Assembly: GCA_002633005.1 (NCBI GenBank)
Contig: NMRA01000138.1
Coordinates: 1-64,000, forward strand
DNA: 64,000 bases
Reading direction: 5' to 3'
From: Phoronis australis
Lineage: Eukaryota > Phoronida > Phoronidae
Part shown: positions 12,501 to 24,230 of the stretch, piece by piece
How positions within the stretch are numbered: the first letter of the stretch is position 1
Layout: the number at the start of each line of letters is the position of its first letter
Translations under genes and position numbers: made by a program
Notes under the pieces: generated by a model
Databases searched by the model: none
Seen by the model: the letters and a program-made list of their open reading frames with translations, nothing else
Told to the model about the DNA's origin: nothing

Positions 12501-15500
12501 TTAATTTCTTTTCTTAAATGATTCATTTTGATGTCATTTGTATTTGGTATGAAATAAGAAAAATGGGGTATCACTGGCTTTTTTGTTATTTTAACATAAA
12601 CAGCATCACAAAAACATGTAATTTGACCTTCTCTAAAGCACTCTATTTAAACTTATTTGATCTTTTTGCTAAGACATTGAGTTTATACATGTCTGCCTTC
12701 AAGTCACCTTGGCAGACATTTAGAGATGTAGCAATGGGTTCATTACCTTGCTAATAAGCAATTTTGTCTTTTCCTCCTGGCCATTTTGTTTCCTGGAGAG
12801 GCTGCCTTGCTATTTTTGGAATGATCTTTTAGTAGTCTCTTGTGTAATGTTGCGTAGACTTTTTCTGGTACACCCTTTTTACGCGCCCACATTTTATATG
12901 TGGGTGCATATTGCCATCATCTTTGTCTGGGCAGGCGGGTATTTGGGCGTCCAACGTCCGTGGCTGTATCGCCTAAACCCCCTTGAAGGATCTTATTAAA
13001 ATTTGGCAGGTGTGTTCCTATCGGTCTGATGACAGGATGACGAGTTTCGGACCCATCCAAGTACCACTGTGCCCCTTAATGGCAATTTTATTTATATTTT
13101 TGTTTGGCTCTATCTTCGGAGTGCTTTGATGGATTTTCACGAAATTCGGCAAATAGGTTTTTAATGCGGAGGCCATGATGCCAATTTTTTCAAACGGATA
13201 CTATGGGTTTTACACCTTGTGGCCATTTTTGTTATTTTCTGGCGTCCGCCTCTCTATGTGCCGCACCGCTCAAAGGATCGTAATTAAAATTTAAAGATGT
13301 GTTGCTGATGACAAGGCCACGTTGACCATCGGACGGGTACGACTACTGTGTCACCCCCTAGTGCCAATTTTGTTCTTTTTTGCATCTGCAGCCAAATCTC
13401 CTTAGCCCTTTGAAGGATCATATTGAGATTTTACAGGTGTGTTCCTATAAATCTGACACCAGATGACCAATTCGAGTATTGATCTGCCCCCTAGTGGCAA
13501 TTTTATTTTTTTATGTTTTCCTCTGTATCTTTGGAGTTCCTTGATGGATTTGCATGGAATTTATTAGCAAATAGATTTCAAATAAAGAGATGACGATGTC
13601 TTCTTGTTTTTGGATGGATTTGGCATATTCTACACCACCTGGTGGCAATTTAAGAAATATTGAGTACATCTGCCTTGGTATCTGCCAAATTTCTCAAAGG
13701 ATGAAAATTGCCTTATGCATTTTTGATGAGAACACCATGGCTGACACTGATTTTGGGACATGTTCGACTAGTGTGTGGCATTTTTTTGTCTATGGCTATA
13801 TCTCCTTAACTCTAAGGATGATTTATGTCTCTACTGTGAAGAAGACAACTGATGGTGATTTTTGGACAACTCGGACTACTGTGGCGCCTCCTAGTGGCAT
13901 TTTTTTGGATCTTTGGCTGTATCTCCCAAACCCTCTGCAGGATCTTTATTAAATTTAGCGAGGGTATTTATGTGAAGTTGACAACGGACAACAAAATTTG
14001 GACGGATCCGACTACTGTTGTGCCCCTAGTGACAGTTTTATTTTTTCCGTCTACAACTGTATCTCCTTTACCCTTTGCAAAATCTTTGTGAAATTTAGCA
14101 GATTTGTTCCTATGGAGATGACAACAGATGACAGCAGGTTTCAGACCAATCCAACCACAACTCTGCTCCCTAGTGGCAATTTTATTTTTTGCATTTGCCT
14201 CTGTAACTTCAGAGTTCCTCGATGGTTTTTCATGAAGTTTGGCAGACATGTTTCTGTTAGGAAGGTGACAGCACCTTTCCTTTTTTTTTGTGATGGATTC
14301 GACATATTCGACTTGTAGCCAGTTAAATTATTTTTTATTCTGTCTTTTTTGTTGTCTTCTTCTTTATCTGCCAAACTGCACAAAGGATCATTATGAAAAT
14401 TGGCAGATGTGTTTCTACTGACAAGAGCATGACTGACATTGATTTTCAAAGGTGTCCAACTGCTGTGGTGCCGCCTAGTGACATTTTTTGCATATATGGC
14501 TGTATCTCCTAACCACATTATTTACAAGATGTTTTTGAAATTTTGTGATAGCTGTATTCCTGTTAACTTAACATCAAATGGGCAGATTTGACTACTGATG
14601 CGGTTCCCAGTACCAGTTTCTTTGTTTGGCGTTTTATCAATGGAGTTCTTTTACAGATTTTCATGGACTTTGACAAATATTTTGGAGAGAAGACACCTTC
14701 CCATTTTTGGATGGGTTCAATATATTCTGTGCCTTCTACTGGCCAATTTTTACATATAAACACCCTTAGAAGCAACATCGTTTGTGGTGGTCGTGGGCGC
14801 ATTTCAACATGTTCCGTTGCTCTTGTTCATATAAGAGATCTGATCACCAACCTTACTTATTCGTGAGAGACATATGTATTTCATGTTTAAAAAAAATAAT
14901 TGCAGGTGGTGTGGTACACGTTGTACCTGACATGCGCTGGGCGCGCATGTGGGCCCATTACACTGATCACCTGGAACTATTTTTTGCTTTATTGATATAT
15001 AGTTAAAATCGAGCTGAGGAGCTACAAACTTGATTCAAGGGTCTAGCAGCGTGTCCCAGTGGGACTGAAACCTATGTCCTCGAGTAAAGAAGCCGGGCAC
15101 GTATCACACTAGGCCACACTGCCTCCTCTATATATTTCATGTTCCTAGCGTATCAGAGTTAATTTTTCAAAATGGCGACTAGTATGCATAGTGAAGGTTA
15201 ATGAGGACTTGGGAAAATATCTTCAAGTCGTACACTGCATCCTGTGGAAGGCCAAAATATCTGTCTGACTGGAATTAAACAGTTTAATATTAGAGTATCG
15301 CATGACAGAAATAATCCTCTCTGCTTGGAACCTATAGTACATGGGAAAAGTAATTAAAAAATAGTGTTGGCCTATTATAACAGCCAATTCCGATAACATC
15401 AAAAAGTGACTTGTAATATGTGTCATGGCGGCAAAATTCTTATAACAGAATGGCTTAGTCTTCGTAATAATTTTCTTGATAATGCAGTTTTGTTCTTTGT

Positions 15501-18500
15501 CATGAGGTAAGGCTATTCTGACAACGAATTTGGCTTCTGCCCAGCTGCCATGACAGGGAATTACAGATCATTCTTTCAGAATATTGTAAAATTGTTTTTG
15601 TTAAGTTAACTTTACTCTGCAAAAGTTATTCAACATTTTAGTTCATACGCAGACTCTATTGTGTGTCAGATACTCACTGGATCAACCCACAGTATAAGGT
15701 GTCGTTGAAAGATGTGGATGATGACAGTGATGACATCTGTAGTTTTGTTGTGCAACTAATGCAGAAAGACAAGAGAAGGCTACGCCATAAGCAATTGAAG
15801 CTGGACTACATAGGATTTTTGATTTATAAGGTATTTCATAATACCATTAGATATCCGCATGTAAAGCTAAGAAAACTATTTTAATGTTGAACTCCCAACA
15901 TCGGTTGTGCAAATCAGAAAAATATGAACATGGCTTACAGACAGGGAATTGTCAAAAAATGTGGCTTCATTTCATCAAAATTAAGACTTCATAGATGGTA
16001 CTAGAATGAATAAGTTCCTGAGACCTTTAGAGACAGTTTTGTGACTAGCGAACTTTCATTGAACTGTGCTCTCTCATTGTAAGACAAAAATTCTGACGGT
16101 ATATTTCAAGTTTATATGAATATGTCAATCTCAAATTTTCAGAAATTTCCTACTGACAACACTAATGTTTAAACTATGCCTCCGTTCTTGACTTCTTGGA
16201 AATTTGGCTAAAAAAACGGATGGTAGATTCACTTTTTTTGCGCTCACATATTTATATGTGGTCACATATTGCTGTCAACCAAACCACTCTAACGATGATT
16301 GTAGAAATTGGCATGTATGTTCGTAATGTGAAGAAGACGTTTGACAATGATTTTGTGACGGCTTTATCTACTGTGGCGCCTCTTAGTGGCAGTTTTGTTT
16401 TTTTTTGCTCTTGTAGCCTCTTAGTGGTAATTTCTTTTTTTGTTTTCCTCGATTTCTCATAAGTTCCTTGACAGATTTTTATGAAATTTGATAAATAGCT
16501 TTGATGACTGATACCAGTTTTCGGATGGATTCGACGTATTTTGCACCATTTAGTGGCCATTCTTATGTTCCAAATAAACACCCCTAGAAGCACACCGTTT
16601 GCGGTGCATTCATGGGCGCATTTCAACGCTCCGTGGTGCTCTTGTTTCAGTTGTTTGTAATCACAGTACACAGTCGGGCTTTTCCTGCTCACTGTCAGAA
16701 TTTAACTAAGACAGAACTCTTTATTTTGAAGCTTGGCAATAGTACTGGTAGATATGTTGAAGTGCACCTTCACTTGACCAGTTAAAGCTAACCTGTGTCA
16801 TATTGCTCCAGTCATGTGATGTGACCCCATTTCTTTTGCAGTGCTTCAAAGAGTTCCCACTTCCACTTTCCAAAGTCTATTTTGATCAGCACAACTTTGT
16901 AGAGCGTGTCGATACCTTCACCAACACACGGCAGGTCACCAAGCGATTCACACTGCCCCCTGGTGACTACATCATTGTTCCCTGCACATTTGAGGCCAAG
17001 AAGTACTCGGACTTTTTGCTCAGGATATTTTTCGAAAGTCCAAATACGCTTGAGTGAGTGTAATGCCTCTTCATCTGTTACCGACTGTTTGTTGAATTGC
17101 AGCAAGCAATGCAGTATGTATTGTTGGATTGATTCACGCCAGTATAGTTATAACAGTTCTTTGTTACACTGCGTTGCTTAGTTAGCTAATTGATCATGAA
17201 TGAAACATTCATTCACTAGTGTGTACATCTGAGTATTTGAACACACAAAATCGTGAGAATATTTACTGAACACATTGTAAGCGAATAAACTGTTTTGGAA
17301 GCAGTTTTGATTTCTTTTCTAACCTAAAAATGTTAGAGTTGTTATTTTTATTGAGTAATGTGGTGGAATTGACATCTACTTTGTCGATGATAATCATATT
17401 TATGTGTTAAATGTCTTGAAATATGTTGTCAATCATACAGTTTCAGTGCTTTTCTTAAAGAAGAACATTTTTGTCAGTGTGACCTAATTGCATGCTTTCA
17501 AACAACATTGTGGGATTTGTCAAGAGAGCCTGATGCTGTTTTTTCTTACTTAACCCGGCATTTACTTGTTTTCCTTTCCTAAAGAATGGCACAAAGTCAT
17601 CCCGTATCTTTTAAAAAACAGTAGTTGTTAAGAATATTCTTTTGGGCAACATTTTGTCTATTAATAAAGTAACATTCCTTTACAGGACAGCTGACACCGG
17701 TGCTGATGAAGTGGATATTCCTGCGCCACCTAGTGATCCAATGGGTAAGAATCGAGAAGAGCAGTTCAAAAAGTACTTTTATGATGTGTCAGGTGAAGAT
17801 ATGGAGGTGGACGCCTACGAGTTCAGGAGAATCCTCAATAAGACTCTGGCATCTGGTATGTTTTATATACATTATTGATTCATTCCAAACACCTTTAATA
17901 AGATATTTTACACCAAAATGATCAGTAAATGTAAAAAGTAAAAACCAGCAATCGTTTTCGGTAATTAGTCAACAATACTAAATAATTTTGTAAATACAAA
18001 AATTGATTTCAGGTTAATTGATTCAGTAAATTATTTTAAGTAATTTGGCCGTACATTTCTGTTCCATAGTAACACTCAAAGACTTCTTTAAAGTGACAAT
18101 ACTCAGATATATTTAAAGCGGCAACAAAATTGGGCCTTCTGTCAGAAAACTGTGTTTTGATGTAGTCCACTTACTGTTGTCAAAATGGATCACATCCTAT
18201 TGTCAAAATGGGTCACATCCTGTTGTCAAAATGGATCGCATCCTGGTGTCAAAATGGGTCGCATCCTGTTGTTAAAATGGGTCGCATCCTGTTGTCAAAA
18301 TGGGTCTCATCCTATTGTCAAAATGGGTCGCATCCTGTTGTCAAAATGGGTCGCATCCTGTTGTCAAAATGGGTCGCATCTTGTTGTCAAAATGGGTCGC
18401 ATCCTGTTCTTTTCTCAGGTTAGAGATGATTGCTATGGTTGAGAATAACTGACAGATTGTTAGTCCTTCACACTAGGCCCATTGAAAGATGTGCTTAGTT

Positions 18501-21500
18501 TGAAGCAAATAACCTGCAGTGATAAGCATCAAGTTGGTTTCAGCTGCCATGGCTGGGTGACTTTTGGGAATTTTTTTTTTGAAAATCCTTTAAATTGATT
18601 CCAGAAAGCTTTTAAGCTCTCCAGAATCAATTAAGTGCTTTTGCAAAAAAGTGATGGTAAATTGATTTTCCGAGTTCTACACAGTGCTACCTTGGACTAA
18701 GTGATTGCTTTGGCTCATATTCTTGGTGAAAAGTGTTTCAGTTTGAAGCTGTCGATTTTTTATCATGACTTTGTGGTTGTATGTGGTTTAGCAGCGTGCT
18801 TGAGGAATTTTTTTCTTAGCTATGACAGTTTTCACTGAAACTGCTTTACGTCCTAAGCATTTTTTTCTAATGCTTTGGTAAATGAAACTCTGACATTGTG
18901 TTCTGGTGTTTTATCTTAGATCCAGCATTTCGGGCAGCAGGAATCAGCTGCCTCATTACCCTGGATACCAATGTGTTCAGGCATCCAGGCAACTGTGATA
19001 TGGTTATATTTACCTAGCTTGTTAAGGTTAGCGATATGTTGCTGAACAGTGTGTGGCTTTAGCCAAATATTTACAAATCTGTAGAATTTAACTCAGCATA
19101 AGTATAATATTTTCTGTAAGTAGAAATTCCATAGAATTTGATTTTTTACTTGATACCAATTTGTCGTTAAGAAAGTCACATGACCTTGCTTTTAAAGGAA
19201 ATTCAGCAAAAAAGAGAGGCACATTCATAGCAAAACAACAGAATCAATAACATGACCAAATTTTGTGTTCCACATAAAATCTCAAAGATGCTGTTACAGT
19301 TTTCTATATTATCACTTAGCAATTTGTTTCATGCAGGTTTAAAATTTTTCTGTAAAAATCATATTAGTTCTATTTTTTGTAACCCCTCATGCTAAAGAGA
19401 AACATTTTATAAGCAATTTTCAACAGCATTTTGGAGAACTTTGAATAAAACATTGTATTTGAATGTTTCATGTGAATCCGATCAGCCATTTCTGAGATAC
19501 GATATTCCAACGTTGGCCAAAATTAGAATTTTTCTAGGGACCTATGTAACCTTATGCAAGTGTTTTTACACATTTAGTGGTAATGTTGTTTGAAATCTGT
19601 GGCTAAATAATAATTTGCATACTGATGGATACTTATTTCTGGCAGACTCATCCAGTGCAGATGTGAGTATCGATTCCTGTAAGTCGATGATTTTACTAGT
19701 GGACAAGGACAACACAGGCAAATTGGGCTTCTTTGAGTTCATGTACTTGTGGGACAACATTAGGAGTTGGCGGGTGAGTGTCGTGTTCTGGTTAGACATG
19801 TTAGCTATGCTAGTTTGAGAACAATTCCCTAATTAGTAGAGTTGAATAGGGGCAGGGGGGGACTGTCCACTCTAAAGCACATTTTTGCTCTTTCCCAACT
19901 TTCAAATTCTCTTCTTTGATCATCATTTGAATGTACTATAGGCACGTCAATATGACATGGTATTAACTTCAATGACTCAACCAACTCTAATTAGGTCAAG
20001 CTGAAATCACAAAATTCAAACTTAAATAAGTCAAGGTAGAGTCAGTGAATCTCAAGTTGAAGTCATCAATAAACACTATTCTGTATATGTCGTTGTAATC
20101 TCATTAGGAATGATAAGTTGCCATTTCAACATGAAACAAAACAACGATGGCACTGCATGGGTGATTACGCTGTGATGGACACTTACCATTTCTAGAAAAG
20201 TAGTTGAAAAAAAGGAAACCTTGGTGCTAACTTTCTCAGTGTGAAAACTTCATGTGTTTATATTCAATTCTAAACATTTGGGATCTTGTCCAATTACAAT
20301 AATTATTGTTGGAACTGTGGTAAAACATCGACACTAAGGTCCCAGTATGCGTATAGTATATTAAGGTTTGATTGGCGGTTGAAGGTGCAATAATCTCATG
20401 TCATCTTTCAAACAACGACTCATGATTCTGGGTTCGAGATGGTTGTCATGGAAAATCCAGACACTATGGCGTAACCTATTTTGTTTCAAATGCAAGATAA
20501 GAATGTAATAATGTTTCTTTGGTGGATTAAATTTATAAAAGTGCCTGATGTGAAGAAAGTTGTTTTTGATGGCAGAGTATGGTTTATATTGGTTTTAATA
20601 TATTTGTGTGTTATTGTTGCATTGTATTGCAGTATTACCTTCAAATATTTTTCAGAGAATATTTCAACTTCATGACAAAGATAAAAAAGGCTCCATTAAT
20701 TCATTTGAGTTGAGACCTGCTGTGTTCTCATTAGGTAAGGTTTAGTAACCCTGTTGTGTTCTCATTGGGTAAGGTTTAGTAACTCTGCTGTGTTCTCATT
20801 AGGTAAGGTTTAGTAACCCTGCTGTGTTCTCATTAGGTAAGGTTTAGTAACCCTGCTGTGTTCTCATTGGGTAAGGTTTAGTAACACTGTTATGCCACAT
20901 AATAGGGCTGTTACAATATTACAATCTAATTTAATCACTTGATGGATGGAATTATGATTCAAAGCAAATGATGTTCTATGAAAGTTAAGAGACTAATTTT
21001 TCAGAGAAACTAAAAATAGGTTTAAGATTTTTCTTTTTTGTGCATGGGAAACAATCACAAATTTTTGTCATCGCATACGTGAATGAACTAAGCGATGTGG
21101 GTAATAATCAAAGTAGAACTTTACTTTTTTACACTCTGGCCACTGTATTTACTGGTTGCTGATATGCACTTGTTGTGCTGGGGTTCAGTTGCGCTGTGTG
21201 GAGAGGTGTCGGGAAGGAGGGAGATCTGGGCTGCTTTGCGTAGACCTAAGACACTCACAAGAAAAGTTTGTGTGACCATATGCTTCAGTGCATAGTGATA
21301 TCTCACAAAGGCTTGTATGATCTCACTTTTCTTGCAAAAATGGAACAGAGCCCAGGATCATAATGGGCCTTATTTTTTATTGATTTTCTCAAGGTCATTA
21401 GATAATTCATGTTGAGCCACAGGGCAGATGATTAGGGGCATGCATTATTCAATATATTTCAGGTTACAGGGTGAACACCAAAGTTATAAAACGTCTTGTC

Positions 21501-23650
21501 TTCCGGTTTGCTGATGAAGAAAACAGAATAAACGAGGACAGTTTTATCAGCTGTATTGCCAAAATTATGAGTCTTTTCAGTGAGTTATTTGACTTTTCAT
21601 ACACTGAGAGCATTTCAATAAAAAATCCTGTTATTTTTGGAAAATTTTCGTTGAAATTTTATGTGTAATTACTTTCTAATATGGCTGACAGTTATTTATT
21701 GCTAATGTATTTGCATCCCAGCCCAAAATATGACGTCACATGTTTACTCCACTGGATTTGACCAGATGCGCTCTTCCAACAAAATACTGATAATTAGTAA
21801 TTCTAAATATCTTAAGTGTTTGAAACAACTATAATTCCTTTTCACTTGAAATGACTGTAATAATCCAACAAATCAGAGTAAAGCTTCACGACTGTATCTT
21901 GTTCAGTGGTCAGCCATTTAGTGTACATTACGAAGCTTCAAAATCATTTCAGATATCTACAAATCTCAGGAAAGTAACGGCAAGGCTGTGTTTACTCGGG
22001 ACCAGGTAAAGTAATGTACTACATTTGTAGTGGAGAGAAATGCAAAGATGACTGTTCATCTGTGTATGCTGTTTACAGTGATTGTGATTGCTAGTCATTA
22101 TGGGCCACAGTCATGTCCTACACCCGCCATGATATGCCAGTTAAGGTGGTTAAATAGGCCAACACTTCTGGTTGGTGTGTGGATCGGATTTCATCCTTGA
22201 GAACCAATCAATTGTCCTGGAGGGTTGACTTGACTGAGTGAATCAAGTGCTGCCCGTGTGAACTCCAGAGTATATAACAGAGATGTATAATATTATATCT
22301 GTATAATATTATATCTAGTATAGCTGTTATCTCCATGATGCCTACAACAGTAGCTATCCTTGCATTTCGTCTTTGAAAAATTGTAGGTTGTTTTGGAATA
22401 GACACCACTGTTTAAATTTAAATGTCTCATATTAGTTGATACAAACCTTTTTTTGCTAAATTCTCTTATTTGGTGTGTGCTTGAAAGAATTCAATAGACC
22501 ATCATCGTAAATGTTTTATGTGCTGGTTAAGTAATGTAGACACCCTGCTTTAATTTCACTGCTCATACTCAGCAAGTCTAATAGCGGACTTGAGGAATTT
22601 TGGAACTGTCAATGTTTTTTGTAGCTATGGCAGTTTTCACGGAAACTGCTTGATGTCCTAAGCATTCTTTTTTAATGCTTTGGTAGGTGTAACACTGACA
22701 TTGTGTTCTGGTGTTTCATCTTAGATCCAGCATTTCGGGCAGCAGAAATCTGTTGCTCGACCTGTTGCTTTCTTATATTTCTGCAGGTTACAGTGACCTG
22801 TTATTGCCTGCATTACCAACTGCAGCTGAGACCTGGTCAGACTCATTAGCTTGGTAGTAAGACTGGGAGTTATCCAGCTCACCACCTCTTTTGTTCTTCT
22901 ACAGTCACTTAGTCCAAGATGTTTTCCATTGTTCTAATGGCCAATTCCTTATTCCTAAAACAAAGGAAGCATAGGGGACAGGTAATAATGGTTCAGGTCC
23001 TTGAAATTCAAGATCTGAATCAAGTTTGGCTAATAGATCAGCTGCCTCATTACCCTGGATACCAGTGTGTTCAGCCGTTCAGGCAACTGTGATATGGTTA
23101 TGTTTACCTGGCTTGTTAAGGTTAGCGATATGTTACTGAACAATGTATGACTTTACAACATTGTTTTTTTAAGGCTTTAATAGCTGCGTGACTACCAGAC
23201 CGGATAGCTATGGATTTATTATGGATTTGAGCATTTCTTCTGCAACTTTATAAATTACAAAGGCCTCTGGTTGAAAACCAAAATTATGTACATGTTATAT
23301 ACTGTAGGGTTTAGCAGTTGGGTCCAGTGGTATTCGATGCTAGGCCCTTTAGAACAGGAGGCTGACACTCAACCCATTAGGCCACACTTGTTCCTCAGGT
23401 AGATAAGAAGGAATGCTCTTAGTTTTTAACTAATTACTAGAAAAGCTGAGGAGGAAGAGTCTCTTGCATTTAGTGTAACAAAATTGATCATGTGATAGCA
23501 GAATATGTTCAGTTTCATATCTAATCCTTATATTTCTAATTATTATATTGCTAATGATTAAGATTTAAAGTAGTATTTTAATTTGCTTTGTGAGAATCTT
23601 ATTAAAAGTATTGCTTTTTTCAGTTCTTGGAAAAGAGTTTAACTACATGA
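6504..23650 (+). CDS. Classical calpain (Ca2+-dependent cysteine protease), His/Asn half of protease core to C-terminus; Cys exons not found
   Basis: Intracellular Ca2+-activated Cys protease, related to vertebrate CAPN1/2/3/8/9. Exons: 6504-6584, 7592-7770, 11952-12109, 15670-15830, 16842-17053, 17686-17855, 19646-19773, 20656-20734, 21463-21579, 21953-22005, 23624-23650. All join in frame (1365 nt, 454 residues, TGA 23648-23650) at GT...AG sites. Order of domains: PC2 core with catalytic His (GLATAHAYSI) and Asn (IRIRNPWG); calpain-type beta-sandwich (DFLDNFDTLDICNLTPDA, WINPQY, LPPGDYIIVP); penta-EF-hand region with canonical loops DKDNTGKLGFFE and DKDKKGSINSFE and weaker later hands. The PC1 half with catalytic Cys (GDCW) should precede exon 6504 (phase 0) but was not seen. 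The last exon (FLEKSLTT) is short and inferred from phase and acceptor tttttcag. Confidence 0.88.
8041..11492 (+). mobile_element. Composite interspersed repeat with internal ~150-bp subunits and ~450-bp higher-order units
   Basis: Lies in a calpain intron. It begins with atgcgcccac (8044) and a nested second start (8332), each followed by atatttatatgtg. It ends with gtgggcgcat (10291-10300) and again gtgggctcat (11457), each followed by ttcaacgctccgcgttgctc or a close variant, so the ends form short inverted repeats. Inside, subunits A (gcgccacctagtggcc), B (gcgcctcctagtggcag) and C (gtgccccctagtggcaa) alternate. Equivalent A cores fall near 8701, 9154 and 9604, a period of about 450 bp. Copies from 8.55 to 9.9 kb are nearly identical, later ones diverged. 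No transposase or other protein is recognisable; open frames inside shift between subunits. Confidence 0.85.
8384..8450 (+). repeat. GC-rich GTCCG-rich short tandem stretch
   Basis: An imperfect run of gtccgtccgtccg and ggcgtccgtccggcgtccg units just inside the left end of the repeat element. A shorter version sits at the same place in the copy at about 53060-53095, so it belongs to the element. Confidence 0.8.
12881..14827 (+). mobile_element. Diverged copy of the CTAGTGGC subunit repeat family
   Basis: Starts acgcgcccac at 12881 followed by attttatatgtg, and ends with gtgggcgcat at 14793-14802 plus ttcaacatgttccgttgctc. Internal subunits keep the pattern (tgtatctcc...aaaggatc...gaaattt...gactactgtggcgcctcctagtggca, e.g. 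13870-13900) but are more diverged than at 8-10 kb. In a calpain intron. Confidence 0.8.
14889..15132 (-). mobile_element. tRNA-derived SINE, copy 1
   Basis: Read on the minus strand it starts AGAGGAGGCAGTGTGGCCTA, containing an A-box-like TGGCCTAGTGT variant. About 50 nt later comes a B-box-like segment (GGTTTCAGTCCCAC), then a shared body including GGTGATCAGTGTAATG and an A/T-rich tail ending AATTATTTTTTT. Copies 2 and 3 share the layout and orientation. The B box here is mutated, so an active tRNA gene is unlikely. Confidence 0.75.
15430..15590 (+). repeat. Interspersed repeat, member of a pair with about 24020-24230
   Basis: Shares ggcttctgcccagctgccat and a following gacaggga...cag(a/g)tcatt stretch with ttctgcccagctgtcatgac near 24167. 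This is a diverged dispersed repeat with no coding capacity seen. The boundaries are approximate. Confidence 0.5.
16239..16647 (+). mobile_element. Short internally deleted copy of the CTAGTGGC subunit repeat family
   Basis: Both ends are present (tgcgctcacatatttatatg at 16239 and catgggcgca at 16611 followed by tttcaacgctccgtggtgct), with only about two internal subunits, one with gcgcctcttagtggcag. At about 410 bp it shows that copies with very different subunit numbers share the same ends. Confidence 0.8.
18175..18404 (+). repeat. 23-bp minisatellite, ten copies
   Basis: Ten consecutive 23-bp units of the form tgttgtcaaaatgggtcgca plus tcc, with scattered single substitutions, in a calpain intron between the exons at 17686 and 19646. 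The open frames across it are a consequence of the period and are not taken as coding. Confidence 0.95.
18785..19035 (-). mobile_element. Non-LTR retrotransposon RNase H/C-terminal fragment, internally deleted
   Basis: Near-copy of parts of the fragment at 22575-23300. Homology runs through gatccagcatttcgggcagc, then jumps to cagctgcctcattaccctgg, which in the other copy lies roughly 290 bp further on, so this copy has an internal deletion. On the minus strand the second part encodes the RNase H tail motif ending GNEAADxxA. It lies in a calpain intron. Confidence 0.7.
19040..19560 (+). repeat. Interspersed repeat family X, copy 1
   Basis: A segment of about 500 bp shared with 35620-36070 and 57650-57990 in the same orientation. 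Shared landmarks are a 'ttgatttttnact...accaat' start, 'ggcacattcatagcaaaaca', 'aaaatctcaaa(g/a)a' and an end with '(a)tcagccatttctgag...ccaaa(a)tt...cta'. No coding capacity is evident. This is a likely degraded non-autonomous element of unknown class. Confidence 0.6.
20717..20886 (+). repeat. 34-bp tandem repeat spanning a calpain exon/intron junction, five copies
   Basis: Five 34-bp units (20717-20750 and on to 20853-20886). Each contains ctgctgtgttctcatta, then g and gtaaggtttagtaac. The first unit holds the 3' end of the exon 20656-20734 and its donor; the other four repeat exon end and donor inside the intron. Reading past the first donor meets TAG at 20743-20745, so use of a later donor would truncate the protein before the last EF-hands. 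Confidence 0.95.
22270..22325 (+). repeat. Short duplicated AT-rich unit
   Basis: Two adjacent copies of tgtataatattatatc within the last calpain intron (22006-23623), followed by a related atctagtatag tail. Confidence 0.7.
22575..23300 (-). mobile_element. Non-LTR retrotransposon ORF2 remnant: RNase H and C-terminal region
   Basis: On the minus strand, frames broken by stops encode pieces typical of a Jockey/I-like retrotransposon ORF2 end. From about 23290 downward: FQPEAFVIYKVAEEM (RNase H start), then NKSIAI with AAIKAL, HTGIQGNEAADLLAKLDSD (RNase H end), GPEPLLPVPYASF, and then a TGHCNL stretch and CCPKCW (zinc-knuckle-like). Multiple stops and frameshifts mean it is dead. It lies within the last calpain intron. 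Confidence 0.75.
23325..23402 (-). mobile_element. Degenerate tRNA-like SINE head
   Basis: The minus strand reads AGGAACAAGTGTGGCCTAAT followed by a mutated B-box region (CATCGAATACC), resembling the first 75 nt of the SINEs at 14.9, 47.0 and 58.5 kb. The SINE body is not recognisable. Confidence 0.45.
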
Positions 23651-24019
23651 AGATCCAGGGTGCAATGTTCACCAAGAAAATGTCAACCTCTGCCAAAACA
23701 ATTTTCTATGATTTAAGTCAGAACTCATTAAAACTCAACTGCAGTTTGCGAACGAATGGATATTGAAGAAGTTAAAGCAAACCATAGTCATGTTTTTAAT
23801 GAGTTGTTTGCGAAAGGAACAAACTACAAGAATGCGAGTGGTAAAGAAATCAATGCTTTGACATTGTGTTATGACACGGCATTCCATTGTAGATTCAAGA
23901 TATTTTTGATCCAAGTGCCTTCAACAGAAGACAGGTTGTTCTTTGTATTTTAAGACTACAAACAGTACTACACAGAAATAATCATACAAAACACCATTTC
24001 CCCGTCATGATTACAAATT

Positions 24020-24230
24020 CTGTTAAGAGGAAAATGGCTGGTTTTAACTATTTCAGGAGCAAAATTCTAATTGCAGCTTGGCTTAGTCACCTTGCTAACT
24101 TTCTTGTCGATTTCCCTTTATTCTGAGTCACGTGGGAAGACTACCCTGACACTGAATTCGGATTCTGCCCAGCTGTCATGACGGGGAGTTCCAGGTCATT
24201 TTGTTTGAATATTTATGACTTGTACTATTC
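24020..24230 (+). repeat. Interspersed repeat, second member of the pair with 15430-15590
   Basis: Shares ttctgcccagctgtcatgac, then ggggagttccaggtcatt, with a diverged copy near 15540. Downstream of the calpain stop codon. Confidence 0.5.

Noticed and set aside
18185-18442. Repeat-rich ORF across the 23-bp minisatellite
   Set aside because: More than one frame is open over the same units, and it lies inside a calpain intron whose flanking exons splice in phase without it.
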